Source: Colocasia esculenta (Eukaryota; Streptophyta; Magnoliopsida; Alismatales; Araceae). Taken from it: a stretch of DNA of 64,000 bases. How positions within the stretch are numbered: the stretch's first letter is position 1; every line of letters starts with the position of its first letter. Made by a program: the position numbers and the translations under genes. Shown here one piece after another: positions 19,826-29,804 of the stretch. Below the pieces are notes generated by a model. It ran no database searches. It was not told where the DNA came from and saw only the letters and a list, made by a program, of their open reading frames with translations. The stretch is taken from assembly GCA_014218235.1 (NCBI GenBank), contig CM024757.1, positions 151,293,371-151,357,370 on the forward strand, in the 5' to 3' direction.

Positions 19826-21676
19826 TTGAAAATGCAAGGTCTCCATCGAGCACCCTTCCTCTGTGGAACCTCTTCTGATCGGCCAGGGGCCGACGCTCTC
19901 CAGCCTAAATCCTCATTCTCGCCCTCTGAGGGCACTTCCCCTGTACATAGTTTTGTACATAGTAGTCCTGTGCATAGTGGTCTAGATTCTAGTTTTGAGT
20001 CGGGTTTAGAGTCTAGTCTAGAGTCAGGTCAAAGTTTAGAAGAATCTAGTTCCCCTCAGCCATGTGTTCATAAGGAGAGGGGTAGGCAAGTTCCTACCCG
20101 TTATGTCATGGCCTTGGCTAAGAAATGTGTTAAGTTAAGTCAAGTCCCAGAATTTCTTGAGGAGCCTGCCCTTGTAGAGTTTGATTTTGAAGAAGGTGAC
20201 TCTCTAGACGATGGTTTAGGAGTCTATCTGCTAGATTTCCATGAGAAGGGTGAGCCGGGAGATCTTGGGTCAGAAGAACAGGACCCAGTGAGCTCCTATG
20301 TGGACGGCACCAAGAGGTTCGACGAGCCAACCATGCCTGTGGACGAGCCAACTAAAGAGGTCAATCTTGGCACCGAAGAATCCCCAAAGGTAATTTTGAT
20401 TAGTGCCAACTTGAGTGCCGAAGAAGAAGAAGCCCTTGTAGCTATCCTTAAAGAGTTCTCTGTCGGTTTTGCTTGGTCCTACGAGGACATGCCGGGACTT
20501 GACACCTCTTTGGTCGAACACCGGTTGGTCCTAAAAGCTAACGCAAAAGCCGTCAAACAAAAGCTAAGGAGGCTACATCCCAAGCTTGCTCTCAAGATCA
20601 AAGAGAATATTGACAAATTACACAAAGCTAAATTCATTAGGGTTATGCTTTATCCACAATGGATAGCTAATATCTTCCCTATAATGAAGAAGGATGGTAA
20701 GGTTAGGATCTGCATAGATTTCTGTGACCTTAATCGTGCTTGCCCAAAGGACGATTTCCCTCTTCCACACATAGATGTCCTAGTAGACAACACTGTTGGC
20801 TTTGAGATGTTATCTTTCATGGATGGTTTCTATGGGTATAACCAAATCCGTCTGGCGGAGGAAGACCAAGAGAAAACTTCTTTCACAATGCCTTGGGGGA
20901 CCTACTGTTATGTTGTCATGCCCTTCGGATTAAAGAATGCGGGAGCAACTTATCAAAGGGCAATGATGGCAATTTTTCATGACATGATGTATGTGCACAT
21001 GGAGGTCTATGTGGACGATGTCTTGGTTAAATCAAAGACTCGACATGGCCATGCTGGGGTCCTCCGAGCAGTTCTCCAACGGTCTAGAGAACATAAGCTT
21101 AAGATGAACCCCAAGAAATGTGTCTTTGGAGTCTCCTCGGGAAAGTTGCTAGGGTTCATTGTTAGCAAGAGGGGAATTGAGATTGATCCCAATAAGGCCA
21201 AAGTAATAATTGACATGCCTCCTCCTAGGAACATTAGAGAAGTTAGAGGACTGATTGGCAGACTTCAGTTCATTAGGAGGTTCATCTCCCAGAATTCAAT
21301 TCGTTGCAAGCCCTTCTATGAAATTCTTAGAGGAGAGGCTAAATTTGATTGGAACGATAAATGTCAAAAGGCCTTTGGAGAGTTGAAGAGTTATTTGTTC
21401 AATCCCCCTGTTCTCGCTCCTCCAATCCCGGGTCGGCCTTTACTGCTCTATGTGTCAACCACTAAAGATTCAACTGGAGCAGTCTTGGCCCAATATGACG
21501 ACGAGAAGGAGAGGGCGGTGTACTATCTATCCAAGTTGTTCAATGAGGCTGAAAAATGGTACACTACCATGGAAAGAATGTGTGCGGCCGTCGTCTGGGT
21601 TGCCCAGAAGTTGAAACACTATAACTTCTGGCGCGTATGGACCCAATTCGATACTTGTTTGAGAAGCCCGTCCTGA
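19826..21676 (+). CDS. pol: Reverse transcriptase and degenerate RNase H, G1
   Basis: 616 open codons. An N-terminal Ser/Glu-rich linker is followed by RT: Lys-Lys-Asp-Gly-Lys-Val-Arg-Ile-Cys, Asp-Phe-Pro-Leu-Pro, Pro-Phe-Gly-Leu-Lys-Asn-Ala-Gly, and catalytic Tyr-Val-Asp-Asp at 21008-21019. The C-terminal RNase H segment (about 21440-21630) lacks a clear catalytic Asp set, as is common in Tat elements that own a second RNase H. The last codons are out of frame: a small deletion near 21630 shifts the reading frame to the next ORF, which overlaps by 40 bases. Confidence 0.88.
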   Translation: MKMQGLHRAPFLCGTSSDRPGADALQPKSSFSPSEGTSPVHSFVHSSPVHSGLDSSFESGLESSLESGQSLEESSSPQPCVHKERGRQVPTRYVMALAKKCVKLSQVPEFLEEPALVEFDFEEGDSLDDGLGVYLLDFHEKGEPGDLGSEEQDPVSSYVDGTKRFDEPTMPVDEPTKEVNLGTEESPKVILISANLSAEEEEALVAILKEFSVGFAWSYEDMPGLDTSLVEHRLVLKANAKAVKQKLRRLHPKLALKIKENIDKLHKAKFIRVMLYPQWIANIFPIMKKDGKVRICIDFCDLNRACPKDDFPLPHIDVLVDNTVGFEMLSFMDGFYGYNQIRLAEEDQEKTSFTMPWGTYCYVVMPFGLKNAGATYQRAMMAIFHDMMYVHMEVYVDDVLVKSKTRHGHAGVLRAVLQRSREHKLKMNPKKCVFGVSSGKLLGFIVSKRGIEIDPNKAKVIIDMPPPRNIREVRGLIGRLQFIRRFISQNSIRCKPFYEILRGEAKFDWNDKCQKAFGELKSYLFNPPVLAPPIPGRPLLLYVSTTKDSTGAVLAQYDDEKERAVYYLSKLFNEAEKWYTTMERMCAAVVWVAQKLKHYNFWRVWTQFDTCLRSPS

Positions 21677-23655
21677 CTGAGCGGTTGATGAGGTGGAAAA
21701 ACTTCCTCAATCAATTTGATATCACCTATGTCAACCAAAAGTCAATCAAGGGGCATGCTATTACTGAGCATTTGGCCCACCACCCCTTACCTTCATACTC
21801 TCCTGTTGATGAAAGCTTTCCGGATGAAGAGTTAGGAGCCATTATCGATGGTGAACCTTCATGGATACTTTACTTCGACGGAGCCCTCAACTCCAAAGGG
21901 TGTGGAATAGGGGCAGTCCTCCTCTCACCGGAAGGAGTAGTCATTCCGCACGCCTACCAATTAACCTTCCGTGCCACAAACAATATGGCTGAGTATGAGG
22001 CACTCTTAGTTGGGCTGAAAATGGCTTTGTTGCTCGGGGTTAAGGAGTTAAGGATTATTGGTGATTCGCAGTTGATACTCTGGCAGTCTCTTAGCAAGTA
22101 CCAGACCTGGGATCCCATGTTGAAACCATACCAAGAATTGGTAGGAAAGGTAGTCCGGCAGTTTAGGAAGCTCACCCTAGTCCACACTCCTAGGGCTCAA
22201 AACATTTTGGCAGATTCACTCGCCTCCTTAGCTTCTTCCATCCCTATTCCATTAGGGAGATCTTCTGAAACCATCTCTGTTGAAAGGTTAAAAGTCCCTT
22301 CTCATGTTGATCCTTGGTTTTCTCAACTCAACTCTCCCTCCCTTCGGGTCCATGCGCTCTCAAAAGAGCCCGAAATCGATCTCGAAGATGGCCATCCCTG
22401 GTACTTTGACATCGAGAACTATCTCAAAGATGGATCCTTCCCCGATTATGCCACCTCTTTTGATAGACGGGCCATTCACCGCGTCTCAGAGCATTTTAAG
22501 ATCATAGGTGGTGTCCTCTACAAGAAATCTCTTAGTGGGGTCTATCTTCATTGCCTTGATGAAATCGAATCCCAAAGCATTGTTGAAGCCGCTCACTCCA
22601 GTGAATGTGGTGGCCATGTCAATGGTAGAGCAATTGCCCAAAAGTTGCTAAGACACTATTACTGGCCTACCATGGAAGAAGATTGTCGTCACTTTGTCCG
22701 TCATTGTGCTAAATGCCAATTGCATGGTGACAAAATCCATGCTCCTTCCTCTTCTCTTCACCCTCTCATTGCTCCATGGCCTTTCGCCATGTGGGCATTC
22801 GACGTGGTCGGTTCTCTCGCAGACAGAACTGAAGAAATCCGTAAGAAGTCCTTCATTCTGACCGCCACCGAATACTTCACAAAGTGGGCTGAAGCGGAAG
22901 CATTCATAGAAGTCAAAGCTTCAACAATCGTCAAGTTCATCAAGCGCAACATTCTTGCAAGATTCGGCGTGCCTCGGGACATCGTCACCGACAATGGACC
23001 TCAATTCACTTCACAGGAGCTTCGCGATATGTGTGGTAAATATGGCATTAATTTACATCATTCATCACCATATTATCCACAAGGTAATGAACAAGCGGAA
23101 GCCACTAATAAAACTCTCATCAAAATCATAAAGAAAACTTGCAAATCTCATAACAATGTCGACTGGCCAGACCGCTTAGTTGAGGCTCTTTGGGCTTATC
23201 GCACCTCGGTCCGAACTCCTACGGGGAAAACCCCCTATGCTTTGACATATGGATCAGATGCGATACTCCCATATGAGATCTTCATTCCTTCATTGAGAGT
23301 TCAATTGGATTCCGATCTTGACCCTGGTCAACGACGGGAGGCTTTATTAGCACAACTTGAACTCTTAGACGAAAGGCGGGTTATAGCGGCTGACCATGCT
23401 CAAGTCTATCGACAAAGAATTGCACGTTTTTATGCCAAAAGAGTACTTGAGAGAAATTTTGAAGTGGGTGAAATGGTTTTAAAGCGAAAAATCATTAAGG
23501 CACCAGGTCCTAGGAGCAAATTGCAAGAAAATTGGGAAGGTCCGTTCGTTGTCAAAGAAGCATACTCGGGAAATGCTTATAGGTTAGTGGACCCCGAGGG
23601 AGTTGAGTTGTCATATCCTTGGAATGCAGTCAACCTCAAGAAGTTCTACTCTTAA
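21637..23655 (+). CDS. pol: Archaeal-type RNase H and integrase, G1
   Basis: 672 open codons. Residues 75-205 are a second RNase H with Asp in Tyr-Phe-Asp-Gly-Ala, Glu in Met-Ala-Glu-Tyr-Glu-Ala, Asp in Gly-Asp-Ser-Gln-Leu and Asp in Ala-Asp-Ser-Leu-Ala. Integrase follows: a His/His/Cys/Cys zinc domain (22590-22740), then catalytic Asp 22801-22803, Asp 22990-22992 and Glu 23098-23100. These spacings fit the D,D-35-E rule. A C-terminal strand-rich domain ends at TAA 23653. This part of G1 is intact; upstream frameshifts make the copy as a whole inactive. Confidence 0.92.
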   Translation: MDPIRYLFEKPVLTERLMRWKNFLNQFDITYVNQKSIKGHAITEHLAHHPLPSYSPVDESFPDEELGAIIDGEPSWILYFDGALNSKGCGIGAVLLSPEGVVIPHAYQLTFRATNNMAEYEALLVGLKMALLLGVKELRIIGDSQLILWQSLSKYQTWDPMLKPYQELVGKVVRQFRKLTLVHTPRAQNILADSLASLASSIPIPLGRSSETISVERLKVPSHVDPWFSQLNSPSLRVHALSKEPEIDLEDGHPWYFDIENYLKDGSFPDYATSFDRRAIHRVSEHFKIIGGVLYKKSLSGVYLHCLDEIESQSIVEAAHSSECGGHVNGRAIAQKLLRHYYWPTMEEDCRHFVRHCAKCQLHGDKIHAPSSSLHPLIAPWPFAMWAFDVVGSLADRTEEIRKKSFILTATEYFTKWAEAEAFIEVKASTIVKFIKRNILARFGVPRDIVTDNGPQFTSQELRDMCGKYGINLHHSSPYYPQGNEQAEATNKTLIKIIKKTCKSHNNVDWPDRLVEALWAYRTSVRTPTGKTPYALTYGSDAILPYEIFIPSLRVQLDSDLDPGQRREALLAQLELLDERRVIAADHAQVYRQRIARFYAKRVLERNFEVGEMVLKRKIIKAPGPRSKLQENWEGPFVVKEAYSGNAYRLVDPEGVELSYPWNAVNLKKFYS

Positions 23656-24900
23656 TCTGTCTGTCAGTCAGGTCTGTCATTCATCACTTGTCAATGTTAT
23701 AGGTTTCAGACCCTACTTCCCCACTTGGTCATTAGTAAGGTAGGGTCTCTTCACATACTACACGATGTTGAAAAGTTGGCCTTTAGCTGGAAGATCACAA
23801 GTACACTTGGACGGTCTAATTTGGTCAACATAACCCTATTCTCTTCCCACTCAGTCAAGTCTGGAAATGGGGCAAACCATGAGTAGAGGACCACCCACTC
23901 TCACTTAAGAGACAAGGTCACCACAAAAGGGGCAGTCAACAAAATGCTAAAAGGTAAAATAACAAATCAAGCCAAAAGGGGGGAGGGGGTGGGCAAGGAA
24001 AAGCCAAGAAGGTCAAAAAAGGGTAGCAAAAAGTACGTACCCAGAAAAAAGCTGATCAAATCAAGGAGGTAGCAAATAGTACGAACCTCCACCCCAGAAA
24101 TGAAATGAAATGAAAGATACCCCTAAAAATAATTGTTGACCAAGTCTTTTAGTGTGAGATGTCGGTGTGGAAACAAAAAGTGGTTTGAACCAAATCCTCG
24201 CATGACCTTCTATTTATTTCTTCCAACTTCTCCCTCTAAGGGCAATTTGACCTCATAAGACCTTCCATAGTGGAAAATATCAAGAAGGTTAGGGGCAACC
24301 TCCAACATCAAGGATTTCATGCACGATCCTCCTTATTCATGACCTCCGTGGTTAAGTAGATCATACGGACCCTATGCTTTGACATGTGATGAATATGTGT
24401 CTTAGAGTCCAAAAATCCAAAAAAATGGAAAATGAGAAAAAGAACAAAAGAGAGTCTCTCGATGTATATACTTCACCATGTACATATTTCTCGCTTATTT
24501 AAATAAAAAAAAACAAAAAAAATCATAAAATCCAAAATCCAAAAAAATAGTGGTAACGTGTACATATACTAACACTCTACTTATTTTCCTATTCAAGACA
24601 ACAACAAAAAAGAAAAAAAATAAAAAAAAAACAAAAACAAAAACAAAAAAACAAAAAAATGCATGTGCATATTTCCCTTCATTTATTTCATTTTATGTTC
24701 TTATCTTTAATTAGACATTAGCCCCTTGACCAAATCTCAAGAAAGGTACATTATTTAGGCAAGAGGCTAAAGACAGATCTATACTAACGTTTTTCCTTTA
24801 AGTGTTGTGGATGCAGGAATCAAGGCACATTAGCAAATCATTCAAGCACACAAAATGATGAAATCCACAAAATCCAATAAAGGAATCAAGTCTGTATATA
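23656..24900 (+). other. Non-coding spacer after pol of G1
   Basis: 1.2 kb without a supported gene. It holds A-rich low-complexity tracts (24500-24660, runs of A with single C or G) and two related stretches near 24465-24490 and 24555-24580 sharing GTACATAT. It ends at the C-terminus of the antisense PMD gene. Confidence 0.7.
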
Positions 24901-27735
24901 TCATGACAGGGCATGCCCCTGGTGGTACAAATCACTCGTCTCTCCCTTACTAGGCCTCTGCCTACGCGAGCTGCTCACCTCCTCCTCCTCCCTCTCCCGA
25001 CGCCGGTCAGGGAGAGGAGGTCTCGATGCTGTCGATGCCTCTGGCGGCTACAACCCTCCTCGTACCACGGACGGGTCCCCTAAGGACACAATGTCGTCTA
25101 GTTTGGCAATGGCTGACGCCGTCCTCCCCTGTGCCTCCTGCTGGGCCGCCCGCTGCTGCTCCCAACATTTCTTCAGCACTCGATCCTTCAAAATCTCGTA
25201 GTTCTTTGCAATCTCTATCGGGGCTCTATCTACCTCCCTCTCTCTCTCTCTCACCTCCCTCTTCCGCTCCATCTCCTCGAGCAGGCGACCCTCTACTCTC
25301 GTCAGCTCCAACCGCAGACTCTCCATCTGTGCCTGGAGGGTCGCCCCCGCTCCCTGCCGCTGAACAAAGGGGCAACATGTCAAGTTAAGCAAATCATGTG
25401 TAGAAAAGGAAAGGGTTATTGTCTTACCTCAGCCTCCAACTCCGCAACTCTCATCCCCAGCACTTGGCTGCTTGCCTCCAACTCCCGGACTCTCATCTGT
25501 GCCCTATCCAGGGCCTCCTGCAGTCGGACCGCCAGGTCCCCACTAGCCGGCTGTGCAGACAAGCTCACCCCCGTGTCTCTGCTTTCCCGCACCCGCACTA
25601 GCTCCTCCTTCTACATCCACAAACCTTGGTCAGTAATCAAATCAAGCCAATTCAAGATATGGTCAAGGTTGAGATGTTACTTACCAGTGTCCGTGTCTCG
25701 GCACGGAGCCTCTCCATCTCCACAGCCTGCTTCACCAGCCTCCCCTCGAGGAGGCGTACTGCCTGTGACTCCGGCATCTGTCATTTGCACATCAAGGTTA
25801 GAATCAAGTCAAGCAATTTAAATGACAAAGGTTTAAAACTAGAAGTCTACTTACCGCTCGCCGGTCAAGTCGGAGTCGCCCGGCGTAGCGTGCCCGATAA
25901 TCATCCAAGTACGCTGAGCTGTCGGCGAGCTCCGTCTGCCGGAACACCTGCTCACTGCCCTCTTTCCAATAGGCGATCGTGCTCCCGTGGTCGTCGCCCC
26001 AGTCCTAGTCCTCGGTGAAGAACAGTCAGCGAGAGTGCCCCTCTCTACCTAGAGAGGGTACCTTTATGGCCAACTGGTGCCAGCCCAGAGTCCGTACCAC
26101 CAACTCTAGGTAGAGGACCTCGCATGTCCCCAAACACAGCAGGAGTAGGTGGCAGTCGAAAAGAGGGCAACCTGCCGCCACCGCCGGGTGAGACGCGTCC
26201 GTCTCCCCCCGGTTAGGGGTCCAAACCACCTGTAAAGAAGGAATACTGGTCAGTCACATCAAATGAAATGCAAATTGAAAGAAAGAAGGGGAGTTAGTTG
26301 AGCTTTTTACCTGATTGTGGGGGTAGTGGTCTAGGGCAGCCCTCACGTCATCCGCGCGCCGGTCCGTCACCCTCAGATCTGGCGCCACCTCCCACCAGGC
26401 CATGAGGGGCACCATGGCTAGGCTCCCCTCTCTCAGCGCCCTGCGTCCCATAGGGAAGCGGGTGTACCCCCAGATCTGAAAGGCAAGAAGAAAAGCAATG
26501 TCAGTCAGGCAGTTCAATAATAATATTCAATGATGAGCATTTAAAGAAACTTTGTGTACCTGAAGGAAGGGGGTGAAGCCCCCGGTGCTCTGAGAATGCC
26601 GCGAGCTGCTAAGAAGAAGTGAGAAGAGATGTCCCAGAATCATGGCGCCCCATGCATACCGCCGTGCCTGCTCCAGGTCCCGGAGAAGAAGGACAAACTT
26701 GCAGTTCATCTGAGATGACTGTGTCGCAAACAGGAGCCGTCCAAATAGGTAGGCTATAAAACTCCAGACCGATCTCTCCTCACTCCTATTTCCCAATTGG
26801 ATCGACCACCGTACGTCGGTGTAGAACTCGTCCAGTGTCTCCATAGGTCCTCTCCTCCCCCCTCTCAACCCAACAGCCTCCGATAGTGATCCGAGCAAGA
26901 TGCTCTGGATCGGTCTCCTCCTCCTGGCCACAAACTCTGGCCCCAGCAACTCTACTACGTCATCGTAGTAGTCCCTCCTCTCCTACCCCACTACCGGCTC
27001 TCCCTGAACCGGCAGTCCAGTGAGACACGCCACGTCCTCCAACGTGGGTATCATGTGTCCCCAAGGCATAATGAATGCTTTGCAATCCTCCTCCCACCGC
27101 TCCCGAAGCGCCTCTAAGTACGGCATGTCCACGTGCAATGGGCGCACCGATAGGAGGTGTCCAAACCCCATCTGTGCTATCCGGGTCTGCTGGGCCTCTG
27201 GTAGCGCCCGGTACCAGGCCCAACAGAAATCCTAAGTCACCCTACTCCTCATCCCGCCCTTTCCCTGCACAGAACACATAGAAAATCGACGTCAGCATCG
27301 ATTGCCGTTTAAATGTTATTGGCGTCAAGGGCTATGCCATTTGAAAAGAGTTGGCATCAACATGTTTGTCGTTTAGATCATGGGTAACGTCTTATGCCTT
27401 GTCGTCAAGTTCTTATTAGCGGCAACATAGTTGACGTCAACAGGATTTTGACGGCAACCGATGTTGCCGTCAAGTTCCTATTGAACCCGACGGCACCTCC
27501 TTTGTTTTTTCCTCTTTTCCATTTACTACAATCATTCATCCACAGGGGGGGGGCTATTTAGGGTCTGTTCACATACCTTTGGCCGGCGTTGGTGCCTCCC
27601 GGCCGCTTCCGCCTCCGTCTCTTCTCCCCCTCCGTTGTCTCTGGCGGTTTCCTGCCCCTCCGGTATGCTATCACCGCCGGCGCCGGCTGCTGCGGTTTCC
27701 TCCTCCTCCTCCGCCATGCTGTCCTCCCCCGTCAC
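24901..27735 (-). pseudogene. Antisense plant-mobile-domain (PMD) gene with seven exons inside G1
   Basis: Minus-strand exons: 27735-27577, 27264-26560, 26475-26311, 26229-25855, 25777-25685, 25610-25428 and 25359-24901. Every intron is GT-AG and every exon length is divisible by three, giving about 713 codons. Exon 1 encodes an acidic Glu/Ala-rich start. Exon 2 encodes the PMD core: Arg-Trp-x-x-Asp near its start, Met-Pro-Trp-Gly-His-Met-Ile-Pro-Thr-Leu-Glu-Asp-Val-Ala and Leu-Thr-Gly-Leu-Pro-Val. Exons 3-4 continue the domain. Exons 5-7 are coiled coil. Five in-frame stops (near 27233, 26981, 26027, 26006 and 25049) all read as C-to-T changes. PMD occurs in plant MAIL1/MAIN proteins and in transposable elements. 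Its role for G1 is unknown. Confidence 0.82.
27265..27576 (-). repeat. Intron 1 of the antisense PMD gene with a palindrome cluster
   Basis: The intron starts GTATGT and ends TGTGCAG on the minus strand. It holds a perfect 12-bp palindrome GTTGACGTCAAC at 27430-27441 and a perfect hairpin TTGACGGCAAC-cgat-GTTGCCGTCAA at 27448-27473. Weaker copies (TTGGCGTCAAG, TTGGCATCAAC, TTGTCGTCAAG) lie from 27302 on. It is much longer than the other introns of this gene (about 70-85 bp). Confidence 0.75.
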
Positions 27736-28515
27736 CCCCTCTTCCTCCTCCGGTTGGTGGCAGGTTCACAGTGTTTGCCTCTTCCCCCTCACCATATCAC
27801 ACAGTCCAAAGAAATCAAAATGTAGAAAGAGAAAAGGTTTGAGAGGGTTTGATGGATTAGAAAGAGAAGATAGGTTTTAGGAAGAGGTGGAAGAGAGGGA
27901 AGAAGAGGAGTTCTCCTGGCGGTATGGGATGTGAGAAGGCACCGGCGACGCGTCGGTTGACAAAAAGTAGTCTTTTGAAGTTGACTTCAAGGGCCTGCCG
28001 TTGGCATTTACATTGACGTTGTTCATCATGCCGTTGATTGCACTCGACGGCCACATGGTGGACGTTTAGATCTACCCCCAAAGCGTCACTGTCATACCTC
28101 AAAATCCGTTCGACGTCCTTGGTGTGGATGTCTAGTTTGAATTAGGCAGCCATTGATCTGGATGTCTACCTTTTGTCTGACGGTTACGGCAACCCTTTGG
28201 CCGTCTACCATTGCTTGGCATCCATCGATGTGGACGCCTACTCCTGCGCATTCAGTCTTCCACCAAACACTCAGTTCACTCAATTGGAGGCCAATTCAAC
28301 ACCTTTGGAGTCAAATCAAGCACCATTCCACACAACTCAAGCCATTCAAACACAATTGAACACAATACAACTCACTGTTTATTCATTGAAGTGTGTTACA
28401 CTTATTGAATGAAGAAAGTACATCACTTTTCCCTACGGGCCATGTAAAAATCACAAGAAATATTGCGAATGGTGTCAATGTACTCCTCGTACTTCCATAT
28501 ATCTTCCCAACTCTC
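27736..28515. other. Spacer between the two antisense genes of G1
   Basis: No gene supported. Directly upstream of the PMD start (minus strand) is a pyrimidine-rich stretch (27780-27900) that could be its 5' leader. More GACGTT/GCCGTT/GACGGC motifs lie at 27990-28060 and 28155-28225. The right end (28430-28515) may still encode the tail of the DUF7745-like gene. Confidence 0.5.
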
Positions 28516-29804
28516 CTACAATGCCAGACCCACCTTCTTACTCAATGTATACTTTTCCCAAGTCTTCTTAGCCTTCTTCATAAGCTTCTCATTCTTCCCC
28601 GCAATGATCATGTCGGTGCAGTTGGATGAAGTTGGGATGCCCCGTGGAATTCCAAGCTGACAATGGCACCGATGTGGCTGGTACACCACCATCCGGTCTG
28701 CCCCAATCAACCATAAGTCTCTATCCTCCCTGGTGCGAACTCTGAATTCAATTGCCCCCATGAACAACGACCTAACTATGAAGTCCTCCACAGGGAAGTA
28801 GCCCAGGTAGTCCCGCCATGCATCCCTGCCCTTCAAGTGTGATGTCACACATTTGATCTCATCCTCTGGCTCATACCATGCCCTGCTGCAATGCATCGAG
28901 CTCCGAAGGAAGATTCTGGAGGGGGTAGGCTGCTTTTCAGCAAAACAAATTTCAAGTGAGCCTCCATCCATACCTGAAGCAGGAACAAGCTCCCGCATGT
29001 GCGTCCGCCTAGGCTCATCGTAGTGAGCAAGCTGTAAAGGTGTGCCAGCACTGCAGGGGCAAGTGACTGCCCACGCCACAGCAGAGTCAGGATTCCCACA
29101 TGCTCGTAGAGGAGGATGTCGCCACTGGTGGGGAATAGGAACACTCCAGCCAGGCAGAGTGTCAGTCCTCGGATCGCTCTCTCTCCGCCAATCTCCTTCG
29201 CATGTTGGATCAACCACCAGGCCAGTCGGTCTAGGAAGATCCTATGCTTGTTCGTCATTCTCAGCACCTCCTTCTTGTCCTGTACGATGTCTGCGAGGAT
29301 CTCTTCCCACGGGAGAAGAGGGGTCGTCACGTCATACTCCACACACCGCCTCCATCCCAAGAACCACTCTACCTCCTTCAACAGCACGCCTGCCTCAAAC
29401 CCCTGGAATACGAACGTGTGTGTGAGTGGGTGCCACCGCTCCACAAGCTCTCCCAGGGCGTCAAAGCCCCACTACATATCCTTCATGTTCTTCGCCAACA
29501 CCACCATAAAGCTCAGGTTCCACATCCCGATGAAGCTTCTCATGTCCAAGGTGATGGCGTTCATCAAGTTCACTAGCCAGGAGAAGGCCCGTACTTGACC
29601 TTGGCTCGGGAAGGTAGGCACTTCCTGCACATCCATGGACACCCTGAGAGAAGATTTTTTTTTTTGGGGGTTTTAGCCTAAGAAGAAGCAGAAATGAACG
29701 TTACGTACCTCTCCGTTGGCCAGTCTGGTGCTCAAATGCCACAGAATCTCGCTCAGGATCCCCAGGTTCATGCTTGCAGACTTTCCGGTTGACGAAGAGG
29801 CCAT
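28516..29804 (-). pseudogene. Antisense DUF7745-like gene inside G1
   Basis: ATG at 29804 opens 32 codons to a GTACGT donor (29708). An acceptor CTCTCAG follows at 29650-29644, after a T-rich tract in the minus strand. The main frame runs from 29636 to 28845 with one TAG near 29473 and shows Glu-Arg-Trp-His-Pro-Leu-Thr-His-Thr-Phe, Gly-Val-Phe-Leu-Phe-Pro-Thr-Ser-Gly and Leu-Leu-Gln-Val-Trp. Near 28870-28960 the frame shifts, and Tyr-Gln-Pro-His-Arg and Gln-Leu-Gly-Ile-Pro follow. These blocks fit the plant DUF7745 family, often found next to retroelements. The exon 1/exon 2 join is not in frame as I read it, so that intron is tentative. Function unknown. Confidence 0.62.

Noticed and set aside
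25026..25821. Plus-strand frames (25026-25388 and 25396-25821) over the PMD gene
   Set aside because: They mirror the minus-strand exons, cross the introns and show no domain; the minus strand has the splice sites and coiled coil.
29042..29598. Plus-strand frames over the DUF7745-like gene
   Set aside because: Composition and motifs fit the minus strand; the plus frames are its complement.
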